This document shows positions 11,302 through 22,024 of a stretch of 64,000 nt of DNA, one piece after another; position 1 is the first letter of the stretch; every line of letters begins with the position of its first letter. Origin of the DNA: Pezicula radicicola. Its lineage: Eukaryota; Ascomycota; Leotiomycetes; Helotiales; Dermateaceae. The position numbers and the translations under genes are program-made. The notes below the pieces were generated by a model that made no database searches, was not told where the DNA came from, and worked only from the letters and a program-made list of their open reading frames with translations. The DNA lies in NCBI GenBank assembly GCA_003008705.1, contig PDUO01000064.1, positions 62,001 to 126,000 of the forward strand, in the 5' to 3' direction.

Positions 11302-11878
11302 GATCAAAGTATATCCTCAGTGATGACAATCACTGCATATCGCGAAGCAAGTCTGAGGTAAGAAGCGTTCTTATTCACTTCGTGTCGCAATTGGAGCTCG
11401 AATTTCCTGTCCAATGCTCGAGCTGTAGAAATGATCCGGTCCGACCTATTCACCGAAAATATAATTGTGGGGATCTTCGAAAGGTACCTCGGGCTGACCA
11501 ATTGACTTCCTAGGATCAGCAGTAACTCTTCCACTTAGAAAGACTTCTATTCTTCTCTTTCACCCTTTTTAATAAGAGCAGGATGTTTATGTACAGAGCC
11601 GAGCTGAAATTGATCACTAAGAAGCATACTAAATATCTTCCTTTTATATTGGCTGCATAAATTTTGAATTTCCTTTTTTTTACATCTCTTGACTTCATCC
11701 CGAGCGTGCCTACCTCGAATATCCTTGAAGATACCCACCTTTGGTCTTTTCACCTCCATAACACTGCAACAATTGCATTCGGCCGCGTCGGAATACGATG
11801 ATTCCCTTTGGGTATCATGGGAGGACATAACTGAAAATCAGTTTACCGTTCTACTTTCCACCATCGATACTCAGCAGC
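11302..11878. other. Divergent promoter region, bL9m and deubiquitinase
   Basis: About 580 bases between two divergent start codons. No coding region is supported. Polypyrimidine stretches precede both ATGs. The minus-strand open frames inside (11304-11828) are short, Lys/Arg-rich and without family features. Confidence 0.45.
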
Positions 11879-13855
11879 ATGCCGGACAAACAGCTCACAA
11901 CGTTGACATACGCCGCCGGCGCTTCTCTGGCAGCAATCACACTGGTCTACGTTTTTGCGCCTACGTTCTTTATAGACGGCGATTCGAATGCTTCCGCAAG
12001 CACGAGGAAGAAGGGGGTAGTTGGATTGACAAACCCAGCAAACGATTGCTTTATAAACTCCGTTCTCCAGGCGCTCGCAGGTCTCGGAGACCTACGGCTA
12101 TACTTGATCCGCGAGATACATAGGAGGAAGCTGGATGGTTTGAGTGTATATACAGAGCTTGTGGAGGATCCGTCGCGCAAGAATCTTGCATCATGGAAGA
12201 TTGAAGGACTACAGCGCGGACTTGTCACACAAGGGCTGAAGGAGATGCTAGATGCTCTCAACGAACGACCGCTATATAAAAAGACGATCTCAGCATCAGG
12301 ATTTGTGGCGGTTCTTGAGCAGGCATTCAGGCAAAAGATCAGTCGGCAACAGCAGGATGCTCAAGAATTTCTACAGGTCGTGGCTGAGAGACTTTGCGAC
12401 GAATACCACGCTGGCCATAGAGCTAGAGATCACGCAAGAAAGACCCAGATACCTAGAAGCCCAAACGGGGCTGGACATAGTCTAGATGAGAACTCTGTGG
12501 ATAGAAGGTTATCTCAACTCAATACAAATACCCGGACGCAGCCGGGTGAGACGCCTTCGGATTCTCAATCGGTTGAGAGTCGAGAGCAGCCTACAACGAA
12601 TGGCTCAGTCCAGACAGTAGCACATACCGAACGGACAGCACCAGATTATGATGATGAGGATGGATTCCCTCTAGAAGGAGGCTCCGAGTCGCAAATTGAG
12701 TGCACCGCATGCGGTTTCAAGCCAAAGCCAACAGAATCAACGTTTTGCTCCGTGACTCTCAGCGTCCCTCAAGTCAGTTCCACGTCTCTAAATACCTGCT
12801 TTGATGGCATGTTCAAGACAGAATATATAGATGACTTCAAATGCGAAAAGTGCCGACTTGTACATGCGGTGGAGACTTTCCAGCAGGAAATATCAAGATC
12901 AAACTCGGAGAAATTCAAGAAGACAACACAAGAAGCTATTGAAAAGCTGCAGCTGGCGATAGAATCAAATCCAGAAGAGCCACCGAAAGATGTAACTCTC
13001 CCGGACACGAAATTTGCCCCAAAGCGCAAGATTGCGAAACATGTCCGAATTACGAAATTTCCGAAAATAATGGCAATACATCTTTCGAGATCTATATTCG
13101 ATGCAAGCAGGTCATCAATGAAGAACATGGCAAAGGTGGCATTTCCAGAAAGATTGCCCTTAGGCAGTATCGTAAACCAAAGGAAATATAAGCTTCTCAG
13201 TGTTGTATGTCACAAAGGAAGCCATCACAGTGGGCATTATGAATCTTTCCGCCGGCAAAATGTTTACCCTCCATTCTCTACACCGAACACTTTCCACACA
13301 GCCGGAGTCTATAGCAAAAGCCATACACCAATACCATCACAGATATCAACACCGCAGATTGGAGCAGTGCACAAGTCTGAGGATACAAGCACACTATCAT
13401 CAAGTCCTGAACTTCTCTCGCCTACGTCATTTTCATCAACAACTTCCCTACCACTTACAAACGGACGGGGTTCAGGGGATTCACTACCAAATGGCAACGG
13501 ACGGCATAACTCTATATCCACAACTACGTCTATCACGACAGCAAAGCCAAGTCCAGGACCGACATCAGCGCCTCGTCGTGACTCTGAAACAAGCAGCCTT
13601 CGGTCGGTCGCACGCTCTGCACGAGAAACTCTAGCGAAGGTTCCCAGTGCACTTTCACCGGTCCCTCACAAGGATGGCAACCGGACTTCGGTTGGCGATA
13701 CTACTCGAAGCAGGCGGAAGCGAAAAACAAGCGACCGGTGGTGGCGAATAAGCGACGAGAAGGTCAAAGAGAGCAAGACGAGTGAGGTTTTAGGAATGCA
13801 GAAAGAAGTTTATCTATTATTTTACGAGTTAGACAAAGACGATGATGATTTGTAG
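11879..13855 (+). CDS. Ubiquitin-specific protease, membrane-anchored, Ubp16-like
   Basis: Intronless, 658 residues. A hydrophobic segment at about residues 10-30 (AAGASLAAITLVYVFAPTFF) follows a very short N-terminus, as in yeast Ubp16 and animal USP30, which sit in the mitochondrial outer membrane. The USP domain follows: Cys box GLTNPANDCFINSVLQAL with Cys57 as nucleophile, QQDAQEFLQVVAERL, a zinc ribbon (CTACGF ... CEKCRL), the His box HHSGHYESFRR with His453, and SDRWWRISDEKV at the end. Two Ser/Thr-rich insertions (about residues 200-260 and 465-620) look disordered, a common trait of fungal members. Expected role: removal of ubiquitin from proteins at the mitochondrial surface; this location is inferred from the anchor. 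It is divergent from bL9m. Confidence 0.93.
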   Translation: MPDKQLTTLTYAAGASLAAITLVYVFAPTFFIDGDSNASASTRKKGVVGLTNPANDCFINSVLQALAGLGDLRLYLIREIHRRKLDGLSVYTELVEDPSRKNLASWKIEGLQRGLVTQGLKEMLDALNERPLYKKTISASGFVAVLEQAFRQKISRQQQDAQEFLQVVAERLCDEYHAGHRARDHARKTQIPRSPNGAGHSLDENSVDRRLSQLNTNTRTQPGETPSDSQSVESREQPTTNGSVQTVAHTERTAPDYDDEDGFPLEGGSESQIECTACGFKPKPTESTFCSVTLSVPQVSSTSLNTCFDGMFKTEYIDDFKCEKCRLVHAVETFQQEISRSNSEKFKKTTQEAIEKLQLAIESNPEEPPKDVTLPDTKFAPKRKIAKHVRITKFPKIMAIHLSRSIFDASRSSMKNMAKVAFPERLPLGSIVNQRKYKLLSVVCHKGSHHSGHYESFRRQNVYPPFSTPNTFHTAGVYSKSHTPIPSQISTPQIGAVHKSEDTSTLSSSPELLSPTSFSSTTSLPLTNGRGSGDSLPNGNGRHNSISTTTSITTAKPSPGPTSAPRRDSETSSLRSVARSARETLAKVPSALSPVPHKDGNRTSVGDTTRSRRKRKTSDRWWRISDEKVKESKTSEVLGMQKEVYLLFYELDKDDDDL

Positions 13856-14090
13856 GAATTTCGGGCAAAGTGCTGGCTCGGGTATCATTTATATTTGCAT
13901 ATATGGACATGGGCATGGCTAGGATTTGCATGACAGGAGGTTTCTATTGCACCCTGGCTGCAATTTTGTGAGATTACGGAGCGGTTTGAAGCATTTGAGC
14001 GCTAGGATAGAAGTCAGTGGCACATTGGACTACATTGTACTGTACATTCAGAGAGACAAGCTCATGAAGCGAGCGAAGCAGTTGTTGCTT

Positions 14091-15062
14091 TCACACAAAA
14101 AACTCCTTGATATGCTTCACAAGAACATCAGGAACCTCCTCGGGAATATAGTGACCAGAGTCTACCTGCTCCCCACTAACTTCCCCGTCAGAGACATCCC
14201 TCCACTCCTTCAAAACATCAAACATCTTGACATAAATCCCTCTATTCCCCCACAACACCCTAACCGGACATTTAATCCTCCTCCCCCTCTCCAAATCCTC
14301 CCGTGCCTCCTCAAGGTCAACCGTAGCAGCAGCCCTATAATCCTCACACATACAATACACCGTCTCCCAATCCCCCAACTGCTCAACATAAACCCTCATA
14401 ACCTCCTCCGCAAAAATTCCCACTCCCTTCCCTGTACCATCACCATCATTACCAGAACAACCGCCGTACATACTCCCCTTAAAAAACTTTTCAGCAAACA
14501 ACCCAGGATTACCAAGAATTGCATTCTCTGGAAACGGTGTAGGTTGTGACAAGAAAAACCAATGCCAATATGCTTCGGAGAATTCTTTGGTGACTTGGTT
14601 GTAGGTTGATAAAGTCGGGATTATGTCTAATAGGAGTGCTTTTTTTATGTGTTGTGGGTAAGTTGTTAGAAGGGAATGAGCTACTCTTGCTCCGCGGTCG
14701 TGGGCACAGACGTAGAATTGTTTGTAACCCAGGGAGCTCATTACGGTTAGGCAATCTGTGGCCATTGTGCTTTTTGAGAAGGTTTTATGTGGTTGTGTGG
14801 TGGTGTTTGTAGATGTGGAGGTTGAAATTGGGTTTGAAAATTTCGAATTTCCGTATCCGCGGAGATCGAGGGCTATTACGTTGAAGTGGGTACTGACCAG
14901 GTTGGCTATTTTATGCCATATATGATGGGTTTGGGGGAATCCATGGAGGAGGAGGAGAGCTGGGAGGTTTGGATTGTTGGGGTTTGGGGGAGATTTTATG
15001 CCGTGGATTGAGAGGGTTGGTGTTATGGGGGTGGTGAAGGGTGTGAAAGTTTCGAATAACAT
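14091..15062 (-). CDS. Alpha/beta hydrolase, haloacetate-dehalogenase-like
   Basis: Intronless, 323 residues. Motifs follow the fluoroacetate dehalogenase branch: oxyanion motif HGFPQTHHIWH (40-50), DLRGYGNS, nucleophile motif CAHDRGARVAH with Asp122, LLLDIIPT with Asp146, AYWHWFF with His167 and Trp168, DYRAAATVD, and the catalytic His304 in SGHYIPEEVP. Asp122, Arg123, Arg126, Asp146, His167 and Trp168 keep the spacing of the bacterial enzyme's Asp110, Arg111, Arg114, Asp134, His155 and Trp156. The complete carboxylate- and halide-binding set therefore appears present. A Gly/Asp-rich insertion (GGCSGNDGDGTGKG) explains the extra length. Predicted reaction: hydrolytic dehalogenation of a 2-haloacid; an epoxide or ester substrate is the alternative. 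No signal peptide. Base composition is strongly strand-biased and flips near mid-gene (about 14530). Confidence 0.85.
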   Translation of the reverse strand: MLFETFTPFTTPITPTLSIHGIKSPPNPNNPNLPALLLLHGFPQTHHIWHKIANLVSTHFNVIALDLRGYGNSKFSNPISTSTSTNTTTQPHKTFSKSTMATDCLTVMSSLGYKQFYVCAHDRGARVAHSLLTTYPQHIKKALLLDIIPTLSTYNQVTKEFSEAYWHWFFLSQPTPFPENAILGNPGLFAEKFFKGSMYGGCSGNDGDGTGKGVGIFAEEVMRVYVEQLGDWETVYCMCEDYRAAATVDLEEAREDLERGRRIKCPVRVLWGNRGIYVKMFDVLKEWRDVSDGEVSGEQVDSGHYIPEEVPDVLVKHIKEFFV

Positions 15063-15685
15063 TTTTTGTATGACTCTTTTGACTTTTGTCTTCTTGGTTG
15101 TTGCTGAAGGGAATTGGGAATTAGAAATTGGGAGTATCTAGGAGTTGGGAGTGGGTGAGCGGGTTTTATGGGAAATAAACTTGCCTATCAAGTGCTGGCG
15201 CATGTAAGTCGCGCCCTTCGAGAAATCATGACGTGTAGTTTTAGAGGTTCAGTAACATTTTTCCTATTAGTAATTCAGTTATTACCTAAAATAAAACTTC
15301 TTTTATTGCGCTGCTATGTAATATTTCGACCCAAATAAGTGGGCTAGAATAAGTTAACTTGTTTTGCGACTTTGGTGAACCTTGGGTGTGGTGGGAAGGA
15401 AGTTCAAATAAGCTTCACGATATTGCACTCCAAAAAACAACACCAAATCAATACAAAAATAATTCATACACTACGACTACTTATGTTGCCTATACTATGC
15501 ATCCCAACAATCCTTCCCAAAACTCCCCGTGGACAGCCATTCCGCTCTTTTTAATACAAATGAACAAGCGAGGTACATTTACAGAGAGTAAGGGCGGGCC
15601 GTAAAGTGATGTGAGAAATTATCTAACACCACCCTTCACAACTGCGCTGTCAAGGATTAGAAGGTTTTGACTTGAGTCAATCAAT
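15063..15685. other. Intergenic
   Basis: About 620 bases, AT-rich from 15240 to 15500. It holds the hydrolase promoter on the left and the hydrophobin 3' region on the right. Short plus-strand open frames at 15359-15604 have no family features. Confidence 0.4.
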
Positions 15686-16108
15686 CTATGGTGAAGTGCA
15701 GAGAAGTCCTTGCTCGAGCTTTGGAAGAAGTCAGTATCCAGCCTTCTTGTGATTACGAGATATAGATGTATATCTCAGGGAATTAGGTCACTTACGATAG
15801 GGAGGATGCAGCACATGTCAATCTTTCCGACATCAGCGCAGATAGTTGTGAAATCGGTGATGTTAGTTGGGGGAACGGGAGCTGTTGAGAGAAAACACAT
15901 TAGCTAAAGTACGCTTGCGGTACAAAATACTGGGCAACTCACGAGTTTCGCAGTTGAGGTCGGCAACACCAAGGACATCGACATCGCAGCATAGAGGAGT
16001 GGCAGCGCTGGATGAGCAGATTCCTGCTTGGCGAGCATCGATGATGGTGGCAGGCATGGCAAGAGCGCCAGCAGCAAGAGCGACGATGGAGACGAATGAG
16101 GTTCTCAT
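15686..16108 (-). CDS. Class II hydrophobin
   Basis: Three exons (16108-15943, 15881-15796, 15718-15686) encode 94 residues. A signal peptide (VSIVALAAGALAMPA) is followed by a short propeptide-like stretch ending DARQAG. The mature part has eight cysteines at 31, 40, 41, 53, 70, 79, 80 and 91, spacing C-X8-CC-X11-C-X16-C-X8-CC-X10-C, essentially the class II pattern (the first gap is one residue short of the common X9). The C-terminus CCILPI joined to LEQGLLCTSP is typical. Such proteins are secreted and assemble as amphipathic films on hyphae or spores or at air-water interfaces. Botrytis relatives carry a few small class II hydrophobins; I cannot say which one this matches. No GPI site. 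Confidence 0.95.
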
Positions 16109-16234
16109 ATTGACTGTTTTGAAGATGATCTAGTAAAAGATGATTGGCGGCGTTGGTAGACGATGTTTCTTGAGAATGTGGATGTGGTGATTGTTGATGA
16201 GGATGAGGTGATTTTCGAGGGAGGTTCTGGCCAT

Positions 16235-16241
16235 CTTATAG
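16235..16241 (-). promoter_or_regulatory. Candidate TATA element of the hydrophobin gene
   Basis: On the minus strand the bases read CTATAAG, about 125 nt before the hydrophobin ATG. The leader after it is C/A-rich, as in many highly expressed fungal genes. This rests on sequence resemblance and position only. Confidence 0.3.
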
Positions 16242-18020
16242 ATTTCTCTTTCGGCCATATTTGCTTCCAACATAGGACCTTGAATGAATCGTCATCTCTA
16301 AGCTCCAAGCTCCAGCTATGATGATGTCGATCACCAATTGGGCTCTTCAAGGGACCCATCAATTTTGGGCACCGCAGTCCAGGCCTCGTCATCTTGGGGA
16401 TTGACATAGAAAAGGCTGAAAGGAACAAAAACATGGTTCTACCATGCGTCTGTAAAATGTGATGTCGATCTACAGCTGTAATGCAGAACTGGTTGAGCTG
16501 CCATGGGCAATTAGTGTGTTGTTGAAACTTTACCATAGCATGATAGCAGTCCTTCTCATCAAATTGTCGATTGTTCCTGGCAGATTAGCATACTGTACAA
16601 CGGCCGGATCTGCGTCTGCCAATCGATTGTCTATCGCCCCTTGCCTAGCCATTTGCACCTCCATTTGGTCCTCCACAAGATTGCAGAATATCAGCTGTCC
16701 AAGGATAGAAACACACTTCAAGGGTAAAAGATCATCATAGATCCTGCATCGCTTAGAGCAGTTGATGGTGTGAATATGTGAGCTGGGGGGGTTGGCACCA
16801 AAGCGTTAAGAACCATTCCGTCTCCGAGTGGACCCCGCATTCGTGCTATAACTGCTAAAAGATGGTAATGTAACTGTGTGGCTTCAACCCTTGTTGACTC
16901 GATTTCGTATGTGTTTTGCTATCATTTGTGGCTTTCGAGATGTACGCGACGTAACTAGCATCGCAGGCGAAGAGAGGATACTAGGTTTTGCCTAACACTT
17001 GCCAATACGAACAGATATTTTTAAACATCTAGAGATTGAAGAGTGTGATTATTCACGAGAAATCGATTTAACGCCGTCCATTTTTGAAAAATTGAAATAT
17101 GGCTTTTAGAAGTTCTGTATGGGTATGTTAAAATTGGGTTTCCAGGGTGGTCGGCATTGACTGCCCTCGCTAAGAGCCGTCGATCAATACCTTAAACGAG
17201 CAAGCCCTCCCCTGTCTCTATCACAAGTGAGAGGAAATTCAAGGAAACAAGGAAATAAGCATACTTAATAGGTCATCACCCCTCTACCGTTCAACAAAAG
17301 GGGGTTATATGTCAGTCGATATTTAGCAAGACCAAGCGAGCAAGTTTTCGCCAGGAGAAGTATCCTTGACGCCGACCCCAGATTCACGATCAAATCAACG
17401 TTTCGGAGATTTCCCCTTCGGTAGGCCACAGTGGCGTTGTGTGTGCCACTTGGTTATTTCGACGTCAATCCTTGCTTCTGGAACTGAAAATGGCCACATA
17501 ACGCTCAGGGGTTATCTTTTAAGCTGTGCTACTTCCTAGCATGGCCGGAAAGTCGACGCAGGACTCTGGGCAAATGCAACAACAGAACGATTTACTATTG
17601 GAGGCAACCTTTGATGGCCATGCAGGAGAAAGGTCTGCGTTGAACGTTTTCCGGGATACACTTCAGACGAGTAAATGTGGATGGTTAGTCCACCAGGTCG
17701 CGTAAAGGGAGGTTATATCAGCCTCATTATAGCATATGTTCGTCATAAGTGCAATCGTCCCCATACCTCGATAGCCCGTTGCATCCGTTACAAGGGGTAA
17801 CTGGTCCAGATTCAGGAACATCAGGTTGCAAATATCGACAGATGCAACCCTCTTACGCTACCTTGAATCGAAAGAATCACCGTCCCTGGACGCCCATGGC
17901 AAATTTATCTTTCATGCAATATGGCTGATTACTGATTGTACTAATACCGGTAGACGGTGCATATCAAGCGCAATGTTGAGATGTACGATGTTTCAAAGGC
18001 ATTATGCTCGTTCGCTGAAT
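16242..18020. other. Gene-poor stretch
   Basis: No complete gene can be supported. A 57-codon plus-strand frame opens at 17541 (MAGKSTQDSGQMQQ) and an open stretch follows from 17826 (SPSLDAHGKFIFHAIW). They are in different frames, have no recognisable domain and show no convincing splice pair. They may be worn remnants that continue into the degenerate coding region after 18057. Confidence 0.35.
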
Positions 18021-18060
18021 GGTGAGCTGGTGGTGAGCTGGTGAGCTGGTGAGCTGGTGA
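18021..18060 (+). repeat. Short tandem repeat, GTGAGCTG unit
   Basis: The unit GTGAGCTG recurs about five times in 40 bases, one copy being spaced by extra TG. It is a simple slippage repeat in non-coding or decayed sequence. Confidence 0.8.
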
Positions 18061-18477
18061 AAAATATGCTTAAAAAGATGGAAGACCTGTTCGTCCTTTC
18101 TTCCGTTTCAACAGCTTCCTGGTATAGTCTTTCGGAAATACACAGGGTGCCCTTGCTACAAGCCAACATGCCGTACATTACAGCTTATATGTCTACCGGT
18201 AGCCCTGAGGAGTTTTCTTCCGATGAGTTCAAATCAGCTCTCTCGTTGGTTACTTGTAGAAGCTTCTGCAATACGAAAGTATGGCCGCCGAGTAGCCGTG
18301 TTGAGAACTCGGATGTTTCCAGAAGAAGTAGCACCCTCCATCAAGAAGGGACAATTTGATTATGTGGAACTAGTGACAACACGTTTGCTCACAGAAGATA
18401 ATTGTAAGGGCCTTGTGGTTGGGTTGCAAGAGGCTTCGCACAGCCCTTTCGTGGTGACGTTCAGTTGGCTCGGCTAA
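18057..18477 (+). pseudogene. Decayed coding region of unknown family
   Basis: Two overlapping frames read as one protein if the frame changes near 18243. The first contains SEIHRVPLLQANMPYITAY and SSDEFKSALS. The second continues RWLLVEASAIRKYGRRVAVL, then FPEEVAPSIKKGQFDYVELV. The residue texture looks like a real globular protein and the join falls at the same site in both frames, so a small indel is the simplest explanation. I do not recognise the family. The stretch lies in a 4-kb gene desert with other remnants, which favours decay over an unseen intron. Chance open frames remain possible. Confidence 0.35.
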
Positions 18478-19440
18478 GTTTAATTCTGTGGAACAGGATC
18501 AAGATTAGATGGATCAAAGGTTTTTGTGCCGGTATTCGTCGTCGCTGTTCATTCTTGTCGTTCAATCGGCTCACCCGGGGCATTTTGAGAATACCAGTAT
18601 TGAACCTTCCAACACAGTTATGGTGCAGAGAAGAATCTTTCAAGGCATTCGTTGAGGTATGACATGTTCAAAGGAAGAGTCCCAATCACGCTCTTCGAAG
18701 TAAGAAATACGCGCCCGAAAAGTGCTCAACGATGACCACTATTGAATTTGGATATCCTCCAAAGTGCTTCACCACTAGATGATGTCAGTGAAAGTCTCTT
18801 GATTCTTCTTGGGCCAATCACCGAGCTTTTTGTCAGTGAAAGTCCATGGACTTTTAGAGCACATATTCGAAGCGGAGAATTGGCTCAATGATAGAAAATA
18901 CCTCTAACAATAACACGTGGTGGCAGCATTAGCAGACTACCTATGCTCGTTGTTTAGACCCTCGTCGTCTTGATGGACCTAGCATTGCTGAGTGAACCCC
19001 GAATGAGATGCTCGTATCAAGTTAACCAACTCAAACTTACCGTTGATTGGACCACTGCAACGTGTCTGCCACATAAGCCACACATTTTGAGGAGTATTGA
19101 GATAGATGAAAGTAAGTGAAAGAATTGGCGATGGAGATATCACAATCATAGACTTGGAGGCCCCAGCCGTGCATCTCCCATGTCGTGCTGAACAAAGATC
19201 GCCATACTTCAGCACATTCAGCACGTGTAGAAAAAGGTTGAATAGCTGAAACACATATCAATACTATACGAAAGTAGAAATGATGTGCAATAAGAACGAA
19301 AATAGGAAAAATTAACTCTAAGAAGGTTTGGGGATCGTCGCTGTTGCATGGAGGTTCAGCGGCAAACCTTGAAGCTTTTCGCCACTCACCCATCACATGA
19401 TTCGTATTCATGGCAAAATCTTTGTTGCATATCGCAGTCC
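18478..19440. other. Gene-poor stretch
   Basis: No gene supported. Minus-strand open frames at 18979-19411 overlap one another and show no domain. No clear transposon ends or long terminal repeats are visible. Confidence 0.4.
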
Positions 19441-19492
19441 TTGGGGTTAGGGTTAGGGGTCAGGTCAGGCCAGGCCTGAGTTAGGGTTAGCC
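19441..19492 (+). repeat. Interstitial telomere-like repeat
   Basis: TTAGGGTTAGGGG and, about 30 bases later, TTAGGGTTAG flank a short GGTCAGGTCAGGCCAGG segment. TTAGGG is the usual telomere unit of filamentous ascomycetes. With two short runs inside a chromosome arm this is an interstitial trace, not a chromosome end. Confidence 0.55.
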
Positions 19493-20043
19493 AGAACAAG
19501 GACCACCATGCCCATTTCAATCCCTTGCGTTGTCGTAGGCAATCCCCTAAAAGCCTATTCGACTCTATAATTTTGAAGATAGGTAAGCACGAAAATCACT
19601 GGCTTGCTCAAACACAAGTCCAACATTCATTGTGTTTAGCCTCTATCATCTTCTATTTAGCAGAACTTAGTAAAACGCCAGCCAAACTCAGAGGATGTAC
19701 ACGATTTAGTTGAGCCCGTACAAAGACAACAAAAGAGTTACCCGCGAGATAAGTCTCAAGTCAATCATGGCATTCAACGCAATTGAAATTCGAAGCAAAT
19801 GAACAACATACCTGAGTGCTTCATATCTTGTAACACCATGTAGGTAGCGAGCACACTAAGTGGCAGAGCTCGTATTAAATTACCCCTCCTTTAGGCAGCC
19901 ATAACTTGACATAGAGCAAACAATCACGAAATGTATACCAATAAGGTGTACCTCAGTACCTACAGTGATACTTGTCCAAAAACATCCCACACCTCTCACC
20001 TCTCACCTCTCAAAATCAGAGACCAAAAATCAACTCGAACAAA

Positions 20044-21865
20044 ATGCCTCCATACGATGAATTCGTGCACATCTCTAGCAGTTCAGAGAATAATGACGTC
20101 TCAGGGGAATTCTTCGAACACAGCAAAGGAAAAAGGATCCTTACAGAAGCACCCATAACGGCAGCAATTCGCAAACAATACCCAAAACATCACCTAACAT
20201 TATCCAATGCTATGCAAGTTGACCTTATTGCTTTTGCAAACGCACATCAAGATGCCAAATATCAACTTCGATCACCTTCTGAATCTTTGATCGATAAGCA
20301 ATTCTTACCTCCGGCGAGGAGATACAACGATGAGAAAGGAGGAGCCACGGTTGAGAGGATCCATTTTGGTTGTTTTGATTATTTCTGGAAAGGGAACGAT
20401 TTCTTGGTTTATGTGGTCGAGGGAAGAGATGGTCCTCAGTTTATCAACAAGTATAATTACATTCTAGTGCCGCCGAGTACTGAAGATGAGGAGATGACTC
20501 AGGAACAGAAGGAATCGGCGGAGAAGTTGGTGGAGGAACTGATAGAAGCTGCCACGAGGTGGTCTCAAGAACTACACAATGAGGTTCTAATCTTTGACAA
20601 TGGTACGTACATCTTAAGGAGGATGGTGAGGAGAAAAGGCCGTTTGCTTCTTCTCTCCAATTGACTACACAAAGGTCGATGCACTGGCCTTGATCACTGA
20701 GTCAAACTCAGTAGGTGGATTCAAACGCTGACCATGATAACATCCAGGCTACTGGCAACCAAACAAAGAGCTATATGAAAATATCCAAAAAGCCAACTGG
20801 GCAGACGTAATACTCGACCAAGAAAAGAAAGAGGCTATCATCGAAGACGTACTTGGATTCTTCGATGCGGAGGAACGTTACGCAGAATTTGAAGTTCCCT
20901 GGAAGAGAGGAGTAATCTTCTATGGACCACCTGGAGTAAGGACAAAAAACCCAGCTAAAATTATGCATACTGCTAACGTGATAAACAGAATGGAAAGACT
21001 ATTTCTACCAAGGCATTGATGCATGATCTGTCGCAAAGAACTTCGCCGAATGTTGAATGTCTTTATGTGAAGACATTCAAGAGTTATAGTGGTCCAGAGG
21101 TAAGAGTTTGCCTGAAGGCCCCTTCCTCGTCCAAGGCATAGCTACTAACAGAATACCCAGTACGGCATCCGACAGATTTTCCTAAAAGCGAGACAAATGG
21201 CACCCTGCCTATTAATTTTCGAGGATATTGACAGCTTGGTCGACGTATCAGTACGCAGTTACTTTTTAAACGAAGTAGACGGTCTCGAATCCAACCACGG
21301 AATTTTGATGATCGGAAGTACTAACCATCTCGAGCGTCTTGACCCCGGTATCGCCAAAAGACCAAGTCGGTTCGATAGAAAGTATCTCTTCGATGTACCG
21401 GATAGAGGAGAACGAGTACAGTATTGCGAGTATTGGCGCCACAAGCTGAGGAAGAATAAAAAGATCGACTTTCCTCAGGAACTTTCTCAGAGGATAGCAG
21501 ACTTGACGGATGACTTCAGTTTTGCTTATATGAAGGAAGCTTTCGTTGCAGCGCTCTTGGTGATAGTTGCTAAGAACCCCGAAGCCCGGCCAGCTCGACG
21601 CTCTGAGGATGATTTGAGGGACAACTTGTTTTGGACGGAGATAAAAAAGCAAATTAACAGCTTGAGGAAGGAGATGGAGGAAGAGAGTTTCAAGGATGAT
21701 GCCCCGGCTGAGTTTGTCAAGGACAATTCATCCTGGCCAACTCTAAGTACTATTCTTGACAGTGAGATCTTTACTGAACGTCGAGAACAAAATTGGGAAC
21801 AACAATGGGGACAACATCGGGAACACATTGTACCTCAGTACAACAACATGCCAAGGTATATGTAA
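20044..21865 (+). CDS. Bcs1-like AAA ATPase without obvious membrane anchor
   Basis: Four exons (20044-20602, 20748-20935, 20989-21099, 21161-21865) give 520 residues. The N-terminal half resembles the Bcs1-type sensor region (VERIHFGCFDYFWKGNDFLV). The AAA domain follows: Walker A GPPGNGKT at 246-253, split by intron 2 between GPPG and NGKT; Walker B LLIFEDID at 303-310; sensor-1 GSTNH; and Arg-rich RPSRFDRKY. The EDID form of Walker B is typical of Bcs1-like proteins. Bcs1 itself has an N-terminal transmembrane helix for the mitochondrial inner membrane. None is visible here, so a different, possibly soluble role is likely. Fungi carry many such proteins, most uncharacterised. The C-terminus is charged, then Gln-rich (NWEQQWGQHREH). 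The ATG at 20044 is preferred because the frame upstream starts only with TTG. Confidence 0.85.
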
Positions 21866-22024
21866 TCGAACACACAAAAGACAACCCCAAGATTAGATGA
21901 CGAGGTAGAGGATGTATGTAGTACAGCCCTGAATGTGTATAATTAAGATTATAGATTATTGTAAACTGGGGTAATGATGTCTTGTTGACAAAGGGTATCA
22001 TGGAAATCAATCTTGGGGCTTCGC

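Noticed and set aside
18021..18060. Direct repeats considered as a CRISPR-like array
   Set aside because: Units are contiguous without spacers and the genome is eukaryotic; a simple tandem repeat.
19441..19492. Chromosome end
   Set aside because: Only two short TTAGGG runs, with genes continuing on both sides.
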